From Phlebopus portentosus (lineage: Eukaryota; Basidiomycota; Agaricomycetes; Boletales; Boletinellaceae): DNA of 64,000 nucleotides. The position numbers and the translations under genes are program-made. This document shows positions 42,550 to 53,123 of this stretch, in pieces. Location of the stretch: positions 2,108,001 to 2,172,000 of the forward strand of contig JAYXKI010000004.1 in NCBI GenBank assembly GCA_037892935.1. The letters run 5' to 3'. Numbering within the stretch: the first letter of the stretch is position 1; each line of letters begins with the position of its first letter. Under the pieces are notes generated by a model. It had not been told where the DNA came from and searched no databases. It saw nothing but the letters and a program-made list of their open reading frames with translations.

Positions 42550-44154
42550 TGTTACGAAAATTGTGGATATACAATGCGGCGTGGTATTAGACGCTTTACA
42601 CACCGAATTATGCAGCCTAATCAAGAGCATTTCGAAAGGCTTCAAGGACAGAATAGTGGAGGCGATTCTCGCCCACTAGTACAGCAAGGACCTGGGGAGG
42701 TCGCTGTGGAATATATTCAAGAGGAACCTGATCGACGATATTACGAAGACGAACGCGACGAAAGGGAGGACCCATACGATTTACAGCAAGGACTAGCTGG
42801 AATGCATATTGGACATACTCCTCCACCCGAGCGAAGCTATGTGGACATGGAAGAACGGAACATCGCAAGATACGTGGAACTCCTGCAGAAGAGACGATAT
42901 CGACATAGTGCAACCAGACGCTTTGTTCATGAAAGCCTGGTTTGTACAAACTGCTATTTGGCATACCAAAGGAGTTGGGTTCTTTCGGAGTGGCTCCTCA
43001 AGAACTTCGTGGAGCGCTTAGTAACTAGGGAAGGGGCCGATGTCAAGATTCGGCATAAACCCAGACCCTCAGAACGAACGTTTGACCAACCATTGCCAAA
43101 CCGCGGAATGAGCGCATACGACCACGAAGTATCTGTATGGCTTGGCGACAGGGATATCTATGCACTGAAGGTTGGCGTGAGAGCTTGGATCAATCAGCAT
43201 CGTCACCAGACCTTGTGTCGAAACACTGCAGTGGAAGTCGATTGGCCAATCTATTACAGGGCTCCATCGGACGTCGAAAGTCTTATCGAAGAAGCAACGG
43301 ATCGAATGCTAGAAGCATGGGAACGATCGGAAGAAGGGGTTATTACAGTCGACGAATGGCGCGGGACGAATCACCTGGGAAGAAGATACAGGTTAACGTC
43401 GGGTACCGGACTACAATTCTCCGACATCGATATCGCGGCTAGGCACAGAAGGGTGTCTGCTAAATTTACACAGCCGCCGAGGTTAATCTCCGATGATCGG
43501 CAGGGGTTGCCGATCCCAAATCCCGAGATAACGGTCAGCCCCATGATGGAAGACTAACGGCAGAAGCTCGGCCGGAGTAACGGAGCGCCGGCGAAGCGAG
43601 ATCGCGGCACAGGGAAGAAGTCTCTCGTGGGAGGTTTGGCGTTAAGGATTAACATGTGATAGGAATGGAGATCGATAGAAGCCTGGGGAAAGCTTCTTCG
43701 GAACGGAAGGAAATTAGGGCCTGCCTAATAGGGAAAGAAGTAGTCGGTGGTGCAATCAGGAGTTTTGGTAGCACCACCAGAGTTGTCAGTGGTACTACAG
43801 ACTCAAGAGAGTAGTAGTGACACCAGCTGAAACACATTGTCCTAACCAATAGCGAGGCATGGTCGGTAGTATTTGGTAGTCGGTAGTATTCAGTAGAAAC
43901 TTTATTTAAGGCGCCAGCTGAGCGGGGTATTGTCCCTCAGCAAAATTATTTTGTACTTTCAATCATAACTGTACCCCTTTGATTGAACCTCTGCTCTACT
44001 GCTGGGTCAAGCTTGAGCCTATAGCTCGCTTCTTAGTAGTACATCTAACCTTCGCTACTCTACTCTCCAATTATACATTGTCAGAAGGAGGAAGCAGGGA
44101 CTTGTTCCGGTACGCTCGGACTAACCACCTCGTCCGAAAATACTGGTCCTAACA
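42550..44154 (+). repeat. Element B 3' LTR
   Basis: 1605 bp, TGTTACG...CTAACA, followed by the AGGTC duplication. Confidence 0.95.
42574..43557 (+). CDS. LTR-encoded protein (U3 ORF), element B 3' copy
   Basis: 327 aa, identical to the 5' copy apart from the DEWRG position. It is preceded by only 24 bp of LTR. Confidence 0.75.
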   Translation: MRRGIRRFTHRIMQPNQEHFERLQGQNSGGDSRPLVQQGPGEVAVEYIQEEPDRRYYEDERDEREDPYDLQQGLAGMHIGHTPPPERSYVDMEERNIARYVELLQKRRYRHSATRRFVHESLVCTNCYLAYQRSWVLSEWLLKNFVERLVTREGADVKIRHKPRPSERTFDQPLPNRGMSAYDHEVSVWLGDRDIYALKVGVRAWINQHRHQTLCRNTAVEVDWPIYYRAPSDVESLIEEATDRMLEAWERSEEGVITVDEWRGTNHLGRRYRLTSGTGLQFSDIDIAARHRRVSAKFTQPPRLISDDRQGLPIPNPEITVSPMMED

Positions 44155-45001
44155 AGGTCATCTGCGTGGCGGAGTGTGATGTGGAACTCTGTGCAATAGT
44201 CAGCACAATTCCTATTCGATCCACGAATGACTTACTTTTCTGGAAATATTCCTCCACTGTGATATTGCCGAATTTTTCACTCTGGATCTTTATCCGTCTC
44301 GCCATACCGGGTCCAATCGCCTTCACGGTGTTGTGCCTATCGTACCTGAGGTAACTTGTAACTACCCTCATATTACCGAAGAATTTCTGAGGTACGGCAC
44401 CACAAGATTGCTGCATGAACTCGCGCAGTGCATTGGCCATGCTTCGCGGGACATGGAATGCGCTCATGTACGTATTCACGCTGACCATGAGGGACTTGTG
44501 AACTGGACAGATAGAAGCGAAGAAGCCGTTGATGACCTTGATGCTAGGGCGAGTAGGCATGCCTGTATCTGCATTAGGGTCGAAATAGTATGCATCCTTG
44601 GTGAGTGCACGAAAACCAGTGTGAGCGGCATGTGCCATAACGATCAGGTTGAAGGCCGAGATGATAGGTGCAGGATTGTAGTCGGGATTCTCACCACGTA
44701 GGTACCTGTTGAAGAAAGAAGTCAGTATTACTATTAGATTACGGTCGAAGGGCAAGCCTTACCCAGCGAGGTCCGCTGATTTAAGAGGATTAGGTCCGAC
44801 AAGTGTGACAAAGTACGGGATATCGTGCGTGCGTGCGCCCAGTTCCTCGGATGATGGGGCCGGTGCCATCACCGTGACCTGAAAGTTTTTCGGCAGCGGC
44901 AGCTTTGCGACGAGGCAACCGACGCCATCATGCACGATGCCCTGCACGTTCTGCGACAGTTCCTGAGACTGAGCAAATTTGGCAACAATGTGCCTGCGCA
45001 A
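44155..45001 (-). pseudogene. Argonaute fragment: N domain, linker 1, start of PAZ
   Basis: On the minus strand: GIVHDGVGCLVAKLPLPKNF (N domain), an intron at 44706-44762, then YLRGENPDYNPAPIISAFNL, an N-terminal GLELWRG-equivalent region GFFASICPVHKSLMVSVNTY (linker 1/ArgoL1), and VEEYFQK. An intron at 44189-44235 follows, and the frame continues FHITLRHADDLP into the PAZ sliver beyond element B. The N-terminus is not complete: upstream sequence turns into a partial duplication of the linker 1 exon. Together with the pieces at 31475, 30024, 17321 and 15518 it forms one truncated Argonaute gene on the minus strand. Confidence 0.88.
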
Positions 45002-45009
45002 GTCAACGG

Positions 45010-45115
45010 CCTCCTAGGTACGGCACTGCAAGATTACTGCATGAACTCGCGCAGTGCATTGGCCATGCTGTGTGGGACATGGAATGCACTCATGCATGTC
45101 TCCAGGCTGGTGCTG
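45010..45115 (-). pseudogene. Duplicate Argonaute linker-1 fragment
   Basis: About 100 bp closely match 44390-44490 (shared CATGAACTCGCGCAGTGCAT and GGACATGGAATGC). It is on the same strand and lies just upstream of the Argonaute N-domain piece. It may come from a paralogous Argonaute gene or from internal duplication during capture. Confidence 0.75.
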
Positions 45116-45584
45116 AATGGACCTGTAAGGTAATTGGCTCCTTATGTTGAGCCACCGAATTGTGGATGTGTACGCATTCACATTCTGAACCATCTCTCAC
45201 CTTGCAGATTGCAATGGCTTCAGGCCACTTCATTACCTTTTCTTTTAATTGTTGTTCTGGCTGTTGGGAGGTCTGTGGTTCTTGGACACCTCTGTCCCTG
45301 TCGCAGCAGGCAGCCGAGGTGTAGAGGCAGTATGTTGAGTGCTGCTGAACCTGTGCACTTAGCCAGGGTGGCACCTATTATACTGTGGCTGTTTGCCAGC
45401 CAGCTGGAGGTGTGCTATGCACTGCTGAACCTGTGCCACTTAGCTGGGGCGGCGCTAGTGCACTCTGACCTTGTGTTAACCAGTTTGGGCCTTGAAGCCA
45501 GTGGAAGTTCCTTTGTCCTGTTAACAGTGTCTAGTGTTAACACTTTTGACCATTTATTATCTCCGACAAGTAGCATTGGTCTAT
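45116..45584. other. Captured or unique sequence at the right side of E
   Basis: It includes two imperfect copies of CTGCTGAACCTGTGC(C)ACTTAGC (about 45342 and 45422). No gene is recognised. Confidence 0.4.
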
Positions 45585-46138
45585 ATTAGTATAGGTGTAT
45601 ATGAGTGTATGCCTAGCTCACATAGATTCTGTAGTAAGCTGTACATGTAATTAGTTACATGCTTGTATGGGTCTGTAAGTAGTATACTATCGATATATTT
45701 AAATTTAATAAAAATTAAATATGTTCTCCAATATGCTCGTGGTCTCTAATAAGTGCTATCTATGATAATATATGACTATCTATATCTTTAATATGCTATG
45801 GCAATATATCACCTATAAGAACTATCAACTATAAGCATCTAGTATCAGCTATAAACTCATACTAATTACTATAAGGCACTATGCACTATGCGCTAGTAGC
45901 ACTATAAATCTGTATCAATTGCTACAGGTTGCTATATATTATGCACTATTCATCTCTTTCTAGTACTATGAATAAATATTAACTATAGCATCTATACACT
46001 GTTACAGCCCTCTCTATAGTAGGGGGGTCACGATAAATCACTATGGACTACTAACCTACTATAGGCTGCTATATAGCAGCCTATAGTAGTGAGTAGCTAT
46101 AAGTAGCTATGGGTAGCTATGGGTAGCAGTGGATAATT
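45585..46138. repeat. Right subterminal AT-rich region of E
   Basis: TATAG/CTATA-rich sequence with repeated AGCTAT(A/G)(A/G)GTAGCTAT units near 46090-46125 and a palindromic TAGGCTGCTATATAGCAGCCTA centred near 46072. It is the counterpart of the left subterminal repeats. Confidence 0.6.
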
Positions 46139-46157
46139 TGGACTGTTTTCCTAATGC
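46139..46157 (-). repeat. Element E right TIR
   Basis: Reverse complement reads (G)CATTAGGAAAACAGTCCA. CTA of the target duplication follows at 46158-46160. Confidence 0.8.
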
Positions 46158-46160
46158 CTA

Positions 46161-49100
46161 AGGATGTTACTGCCAGTCGAATCTCTTCCTCATGTTTCCC
46201 AAAGAACATTCGTACGACTATGTATTCCTTGATCAATCCAGCCTCATTGCTTGTTCCATCAGCATTGAAGACTGGTCTAGGCCGAATGTACCTTTGAGTA
46301 GAGAAACCATACCGTTTGACAAAACGTTCATCAATGCATGAGCCTGTGCATCCTGAGTCGATCAGTGCATGAGCATCAATGAAGATTTCCTCTTTGAGTA
46401 GGGGGTTCGACAAGTCCACTTCATCATCACCTGCTACCTTTGGGTGTACGATGCTAACGAAGGCGTCCAACTCTTTTCCTCCCACCCGTCGCATGAACTG
46501 GTCTGCGTCCACAATGCCCTTGCGCCATACCTCAGCTGCGCGTCTGCCTACCACATCCCACACTGCTTTAGTGACGTTCGCCTGAGCAACAACATTCTCG
46601 TGGTAAGGTGCTTCTGCCACAACCTCATTTTTTATAGCGGTTTGATTCTGCTCTTCCTCTTTCCATTCGCCTGCTTGTGCATCTGTTCTTCTGACAAATA
46701 AATCTTCATAGACTTCGAAATCATTGTCGTCATCTTCAGATTCATCTGGCAGCACATCGGTAAGGATCTTTTGAAGGGTAAAACCGTCACTGCTATTCGC
46801 ATCTTGATATTGTACAACCGGATGATTATATTTTAATGAGTCCAATGAAAAGAGTCCTTTAGGAGACCGACCAGTCGTTCCGACGTCTACGCCTGGTCTT
46901 CTGGAAAACCCTCACCGTCCACTAACTCTTCCAGCTCAGCAGGCACTGCTCGGACCTCGACCTCTTCGAAGGAGGATTCCTTTGCTTGACCGAGCTCTTC
47001 GAGGAGTGCTTCTCTGTCTTCTGGAACAAAAGCTGCAATGATGGCACGTATCACTTCACGACCTCATGGGCATTCCCTGATGTAGTGGCCCACCTGACCG
47101 CACTTGTAACAAGCACATGTATGATGTGCCTGGTTCATCATCACGTCCATTGGCTGTCCTAAGCCTCCATACATTACTCTTATTGCGTCACGACGATCTT
47201 GGGCAGGGGGCATGAAGGGACGAGCTGCTTGTTGAGGTGGCACCAGGCGTCGCAGTGGTGGTACTGGAGCCGGTGTAGAGATACCTGCGGATTTGAGCTC
47301 AGATCTACTCTATTTGGACGATCTGACATGCCGATCATCAGAACGATTGACCTTGACCATATGTGGAAGGATCTGCAGTGTGGATCAGTAGGTTGTGCAT
47401 TTACGGTTCAGCAGCCTTCTGTTCCCCTCCATCCAGCCTCACTCTCTATTGTCTACCCCTTTCAGGCGACAGGCTGTGATGCAGATGACTTGGTTGGATG
47501 TCCATATTTACATTTTATTTGGTTTCTTTCCTTATTTATCTTCCTGAATCATGTTTCGAGCCTTTGTTGTATGGGTGGCTCACTACTGTATATAAGCCTC
47601 CTGTGCCGCTCTAATGAAAAGGGGGAGCCCCAGAACGCCCCAGTTTCGACTCATATCATCTCCAGTCAAGTTCCCTAGTCTCCCAGCTTTGTCTTAGTCC
47701 GTTCCCTCGAGTTCCAGTCCAGTTCCGACAGTTGCACCAGTTGTGCATATACTCCAGCCCAGCAGATCGTCGATTTTGCTATATCTCCATCAGTTCTCCA
47801 CCGATCACCTCGGTCCAGCATTCGTTCGATTCGTCTCATTGTTCTTCATCTTCGAGTATTTTCACCCACGAGTTCCGCAGAGTTCCGCTTCATTTAGCCA
47901 AGTTCCGATTTTACGATAGTTTTCCGATATCTTGTTCAGTCTGTATCTCCCTCATTTCTTATCCGTTCATTGTGATTCTTGATCTGTCAGGATCGTGTCG
48001 ACGAGTACTTTTGATCTCTTATTTTACATCATCGTCTTAGCTAGCTAGTTTTCGACCTCAGAGTAGGTGGCTCAGTTTACACTTCTGACACGGCACCCTT
48101 TTGTATTTTGTTTCCCCCTTCTCTAAGCCATTCCCCTCGACTCCAGCATACACTCCTCACATTTTAGACACTCCCTCTTACATTGTACACATCTGGTTGA
48201 CCCCCAGAGGTCGAACTCAGACCTTCAGACTGTCAGTTGGCCTTCAGAGCCAGCAGACACGTTTCACCGGCTTCGTCATAGTCGAGCTTGTCGCCTTCCG
48301 CCGACGTTCAGCCATCAGATCCCTGATTTAGCATTCAACCCTGTCGACTTTGACGGCAGCCTTCTTGAACTCTTCGTACAACGTCAGTTCATTAGGCAAC
48401 CTCATGACGCCTTCAACAACCTTGGGGTTTAGTGCCCTCTTTAGGCGACTCATCAACCATTCGTCATGCGCTTCCGTTGCTAGACCAGCGTCCACTCGAC
48501 AAATGTCAAACTTGTTGAAGAACTCATCAGTGTTGAGGTCTCCTTGGTACATCGCATCAAGTCATTTGAAAGCTTTCTGAGACCTGGCGGGGTCGTCGAA
48601 CGACGTGTCCAGCTTCTTCAAGAAGGCGTCCCAGCTGTCAGTAAATTTCAAGTTGCCATCTTCGTTGACCACCCCACTGGTATAGCTTTCCACCCAGCGA
48701 GCTACAGCACCACTCTTCATGTACGACAGGGCAAACATAATCTTACTCTTGTTCGTCCTGAACTCTGACTCAGATGCGTAGATGTAGAGGTGCAGCTCTC
48801 GCTTGAAGTCCACATAGTCGTGTTTGCCATCAAAATCTCTCAGTTTGGCAACATGGACCTTCTTTGATGCCTTCAAACCTTGGTGCGCACCTTTGCCTGT
48901 GGCTTGGAGTGCTAACGTGACCGCTGTTGCAAGGTCGGTCATTGCTTCCTTCAATAACGACATCTCATTTTCTTCCTCTTCTTCTTCTTCTTCTTCACTT
49001 GGTATGAGTGGCACTGGTTCTCAGAATTTGCCAAATGACGATGAAGGTTCGATATGAGGGGCAGTCATCTGAGTAGTTGAAGTTGACGGTCCTGGTAAGG

Positions 49101-49329
49101 AGACCATTGATTGGGTTGGGGTAAGGGGCGTAGGTTCGTCTACGTCGTCTTCTCGCTTCACTCTCCAATAGAGAGACTTTTCTCCCCTCTGGGAGTACCA
49201 CTTCTTTGCAGCTTTGTCCCACCAGGCGTCGAAGACTTGATCCCCTGCTTTGATGATGTAGTGACCTTGCGAAATGCTCCACCTAGAGTTTACCGGTAGG
49301 GCCGCTCGTTGGTCGTCAGTTAGCTCCAC
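46161..49329 (-). pseudogene. Element D gag and protease
   Basis: Minus-strand reading from 49329: TDDQRAALPVNSRWSISQGH at the start; a poly-Glu tract near 48.98 kb; capsid-like FDGKHDYVDFKRELHLYIYA and SYMKSGAVARWVESYTSG; after solo LTR M is removed, a proline-rich linker and the zinc knuckle CYKCGQVGHYIREC near 47.1 kb; then an acidic stretch and the protease active site HALIDSGCTGSCIDERFV near 46.35 kb. A stop directly after the knuckle, one before the protease and shifts in gag make it inactive. The protease frame is cut at 46160 by element E and continues at 11627. Confidence 0.85.
47274..48266 (-). mobile_element. Solo LTR M (TGAAAC family) in gag of D
   Basis: 993 bp flanked by CCGG at 47270-47273 and 48267-48270. 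Read on the minus strand it starts TGAAACGTGTC and ends TCTCTACA. Deletion joins gag as MTKPAPVPPLRRLVPP, restoring the frame into the zinc knuckle. It shares GTTCCG-rich stretches with L and CTAGCTAG plus neighbouring words with C. Confidence 0.8.
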
Positions 49330-49745
49330 CTTAATAGGCTGGGGGTGGAATGGGGATTGGGATGGAGTTCGGACGGGTCCTACTTCAGATGATCAGCTCG
49401 TCTTTGAAATTGATAACTAAGTGAAAGGCTCCGAGGTATATGATGAATGAGATACTGGTCGACGATTGGACTCTATGCGTCACCCACGAGAACGTTTGAT
49501 GTTGGTTCTAAAGGAGGGTAATTCTGAGCACTACAGTGATGTGATTGGTTGATACTTTGGGTATTATTGGGTCACGTCGGAGTCAATCAGACTTCGACGG
49601 GCAAGATAGGGGTTTGTTGTTTGCACAGTAGAAACTAGGTTTTGTTCGATGCCATCCTTCGAAGGTATACTTCAGGAGACACGTCACAGGCGAGCGCTCG
49701 ATGACAACAGAATTGGGCGTGAGCCAGAGGTAGGTCTTACTATTA

Positions 49746-50211
49746 TGTTAGGCAGATGGCTCAAGGACTGAGTCGAGGCAGGCCAATACAACAACAAACA
49801 AGCGTGGATGAGATAATCCCAAACACATCGCTCAGGTCAAGACAGCTAAGACGAGGCTTAAGTCCAGACTGTCGAACACTAAGTCGTCGTGAAGGTAAGT
49901 AGATTATTCACAACTAAATAGTATAAGGGGGAGTAGATACCTAAGTCGTCGTGAAGGTAAGTAGAATAGTAAGACGGGGAAACAAGAAGGTCAGACTAAC
50001 TACTTATATAGACGTCAACTGTGGGAAAGGTCTACTCTATTAAGGGATCACATGATAAAGGAGAGGGATGCTTAGTGAGTGTGATAGAACCTCGTGGAAT
50101 GTTCTAGTGAGAGGATGCGTAAGCGCATAAGGAAAAGAAAAGAAAAGAAAAAGAATATTAAAAATGAATGATGACATAAGAAAAGAAAAGAAAAATGTTT
50201 GAGTCCTTACA
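49746..50211 (-). repeat. Element D 5' LTR
   Basis: 466 bp, pair of 8027-8491, with a few transitions between them. TTAGC follows at 50212. Confidence 0.9.
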
Positions 50212-50598
50212 TTAGCCTTTAGACTTTAGGCGTTAGGCTTTGGTAGTCATATTCTAGACTTCTTGGGCTTCTAGTAGTTTTGATCGCTTCTTGACTTCTT
50301 TTGATTAGGTTGGATCGGGAGTTTGGTTGGTAGTGTTAAGGTGATGGTCAGCGGTAATAAGTCGGCGGTGGTAATTACTGGTCGGCAGTGTTAAGTAGTC
50401 TGTGGGGTTACATACTTGTGGTGTGCTTCTTAGGCGCCCATATATTGCTGTTGATGCCCATGACCATTGCCTTAGTCATGTTAATAGTAGTTTGGCTCTA
50501 GTGACTGCTGGGCTGTTACTAGTTGCATTTGGAATGCTGATCCTGTTGATCTGCTGATTGTGTCGATCTTGATGTGAGTTTTTGAGCGGATCCTTTCA
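50212..50598 (+). repeat. Repeat F, copy 1, right piece
   Basis: Continuation of 7955-8026 after element D. It ends GAGCGGATCCTTTCA. Confidence 0.75.
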
Positions 50599-51057
50599 CC
50601 ATGTACACTTGGGCACAAGTCTGGCAGTGCTGGAATGCCAGTGATGTCTCCATTGGGCTCAGATTAGCCTTTAGACTTTAGTCATTAGGCATTAAGCTTT
50701 AGTAGTCATGTTCTAGGCTTCTTGGACTTCTAGTAGTTTGATTGCTTCTTGACTTCTTTTGATTGGGTTGGATCGAGAGTTTGGTCAGTGGCGTTAAGGT
50801 GACAGTTGGCAGTAATAAATCAGCGGTGGTAATTGCCAGTCAGCAGTGTTAAGTAGTCTATGGGATTATGTACTTATGGCATGCTTCTCAGGCGCCTATA
50901 TATTGCCATTAATGCCCGTGACTATTGCCTTGGTCACATGAACAGTAGTTTGGCTCCAGTGATTGTTAGCCTATTACTAGTCACATTTGGAATGCTGATC
51001 CTGTTGATCTGCTGATTGTGTTGATCTTGATATGAGTTTTTGAGCGAATCCTTTTAG
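50599..51057 (+). repeat. Repeat F, copy 2
   Basis: Uninterrupted 450-bp copy in tandem with F1 (CCATGTACACTTGGGCACAA...GAGCGAATCCTTTT). It shows the TTAGC site where D inserted in F1. Differences are mostly transitions. No ORF. Confidence 0.75.
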
Positions 51058-52439
51058 TGAGACATGTGACTATCAAATCAAAGTCCAACATCACATGCAG
51101 GAACAATTACATACCAATCCACTAAATCCTATAGTACCCAAGTGACATGAGAAACTTATCATTATAACTTAAACTCCTCGAGCTACAGACCTAATAACTT
51201 AGAAGATACTAGGATGGTACAAGCCAGAGCTGCACAATCTATGTCCAGCTTCTATAGTACAAGTGAACCTTTATTTACCAAGGAACGCAAACCTAGACAC
51301 TAAGCAATTACAACTGGTACTCTAATGAAAGATATGGCATTACATTTGTGACATTCAACTTTCAGGCAAAGCATGGCTAGTCACTTAAATATAACTGCAT
51401 CCTCCAGCAGAACTTATACAGTTCATGGTATGTATTGGACTATACTCCACACCAACCTGACATCTCAATATCAATGTGCAAGTTATACTTACACTCTTCA
51501 GATCATGAGATAAATAGTAAAGAGTCACATATCGAGCTGCTTATATTGCACCAAGAGCTATAATCTCACCTGATGATGGACCTAATATTATAATGGAGCA
51601 CTGACAGTGGAGCTTTCTATACTGGAGCAGCACCTCTATTGTTTCAGTCAGCAACTCTATAGAATTTTATTATGGTGGAGATATATTGAAGCAAAGTGGC
51701 ACTCAGTGGAGCAGAATGACAAAGGAAGTGATATAATGATAGAGTGAAGTGGAGCAAGGTAGAGCAAGGTAGAGAAAAGTGGAGAGAAGATGAGTAAGAA
51801 ATAAGATAGAAAATAGATTATTTAGAAAGCATAAATAGCATTAGAAGTAGGCCCTCTTTCTCCCATCTTTCGATCCTCTTAATACATAGTGACAGTGTCT
51901 TAATACACTATCCACTATGTGCTTTATACTACTATGCCTCTTGAAAATCTTAATCTGCTCTTACTCTACCTCATCTCTGAAAGCATCTCTAACTAGAACT
52001 GTGACTAGGAAAGTTAGTAAGGGGACTGCTGAAACTCCTGTAAACTGTCTGATAGCTGAGGAGTGTCACAGTTCTTGGGGGCTATTTGGTAAGATCAAGA
52101 TAAGTGGGAAAGAGCTGGGTGACTTTTAAGTAATATCAGAGTGAGACTAATGTGTTGATCTGGGTTCCGGAGCAGTTCTGGAAGGGATGGAGGAGAAATA
52201 GGATTGAAGGCTGTTGGATATATGTGAGAGGGGAATTAGATTAAAGGAGATAAGTGAAGAAGCAAAGCGAGAGAAGTTAAAGTAAGGGGGATCGGCAGTA
52301 GTAGTACAAAGGTAAATGAAGCCCTCTGTTAGAAATTGCTTTAGTCAGCAGTATAGTGTGCATGTGACAGCATATAACCAAGATGTTCACATGACAAGCA
52401 AGAATGCTAGAAACTACATTAAAGAGAATAATTAATCAA

Positions 52440-53123
52440 GGACGAGCCAGTCAATGGCCAGAAGTGAAGGATGACTGTGAGAAATGCAAACAAGCACAGC
52501 AGATAGGATGGGACATTTATTGTACAATAATCTCATCGCTCTTGATGATAGAGGTATTAGCAATGAACTTTGACATATGAGGGACACATAGAGTATTTCC
52601 AGGATACGTTACTCAAGAAGGCATACAACAGCCTAATACGAATTATGTGACATTTGAACATATGGTAGCAGTATTCTCACATGACGAACGAGACTATCTA
52701 ATGAACACAGGAGTACAGATTAAATTCCCAAAGCGGAAATACAAAGAAGAATGTCAATTTATATATATTAATATTGATATACCATACAGAAGGGGAGCTA
52801 ACGAAATAGTACAACGTATAGCAGAAAATACGATAACTAGAGTTAAAGAATTCATTAGACTTATTGATGCAGAAGGAGTATCAGTCATGGACGAGCGAGT
52901 CACAGAGATATCAATAGAACACAGGATCAAGTTTGTGATTAGTCCAATTAAGATTCTAATGCCACCGGAAGAAGGGTTCACAAGAATGATGACATATCTT
53001 TACAAGAGAAGCTTTCCGGTAGATGATAGAACATCGGTGGGAAAAACCCCAGGACTTCCAGAAGAAGATGTAGTACCCCACAGGCACCGAACCTCGGAAG
53101 CTATGGAGATCGATGATCACTGA
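52440..53123 (+). pseudogene. LTR H U3 ORF, related to the A/B LTR protein
   Basis: The frame runs from about 52440 to TGA 53121-53123 with one in-frame TGA at 52578. The uninterrupted part from ATG 52662 is 153 aa. Upstream of the stop is CEKCKQAQQIGW, with the same C-x2-C-x2-A-x-Q-x2-W spacing as CTNCYLAYQRSW in A. Downstream, TFEHMVAVFSHDERDYLMNT with GVQ matches AYDHEVSVWLGDRDIYALKV with GVR. INIDIPYRRGANEIVQRI matches VEVDWPIYYRAPSDVESLI, and EGVSVMDE matches EGVITVDE. I therefore read it as a homologue. The single stop looks like a decayed arginine codon. Function unknown. Confidence 0.65.

Larger units (their letters stand above)
31498..44154 (+). mobile_element. Element B: Ty3/Gypsy chromovirus, sister of A, pol broken
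   Basis: 12,657 bp, TSD AGGTC at 31493-31497 and 44155-44159. It has the same gene order and orientation as A. Its two LTRs differ at one position that I noticed (Cys/Arg codon in the ORF), so it may be younger than A. Pol has a 53-bp deletion; the other frames are open. Confidence 0.93.
11631..46157. mobile_element. Element E: TIR DNA transposon carrying host gene fragments
   Basis: It is inserted in the protease of element D. TSD CTA lies at 11628-11630 and 46158-46160. Terminal inverted repeats are CATCAGGAAATCAGTCCA on the left, and the reverse complement of 46139-46156 (CATTAGGAAAACAGTCCA) on the right, 16 of 18 identical. Deleting E restores D's protease frame ([17 protein letters not shown]). 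E has AT-rich subterminal repeats at both ends. It contains Hsp70, RPB1 and Argonaute pieces, and later insertions A, C and B. Without those it is about 7.8 kb. No transposase was recognised, so it is probably non-autonomous. The 3-bp duplication, short TIRs and subterminal repeats suggest the CACTA/CMC or Harbinger groups; the superfamily is not proven. Confidence 0.8.
8027..50211 (-). mobile_element. Element D: decayed Ty3/Gypsy chromovirus, minus strand
   Basis: This is an LTR retrotransposon whose two LTRs lie 41 kb apart because other elements inserted into it. TSD TTAGC occurs at 8022-8026 and 50212-50216. On the minus strand the order is 5' LTR (49746-50211), gag, protease, reverse transcriptase, RNase H, integrase, chromodomain and 3' LTR (8027-8491). 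Later insertions are M in gag and E in protease. The coding frame has several stops that look like CGA-to-TGA or TGG-to-TAG changes and at least one frameshift, so it is inactive. Confidence 0.9.

Noticed and set aside
11631..46157. Element E as a Starship-type giant element
   Set aside because: Its 34.5 kb is due to later insertions; the original is about 7.8 kb, has inverted rather than direct termini, and no tyrosine recombinase is seen.
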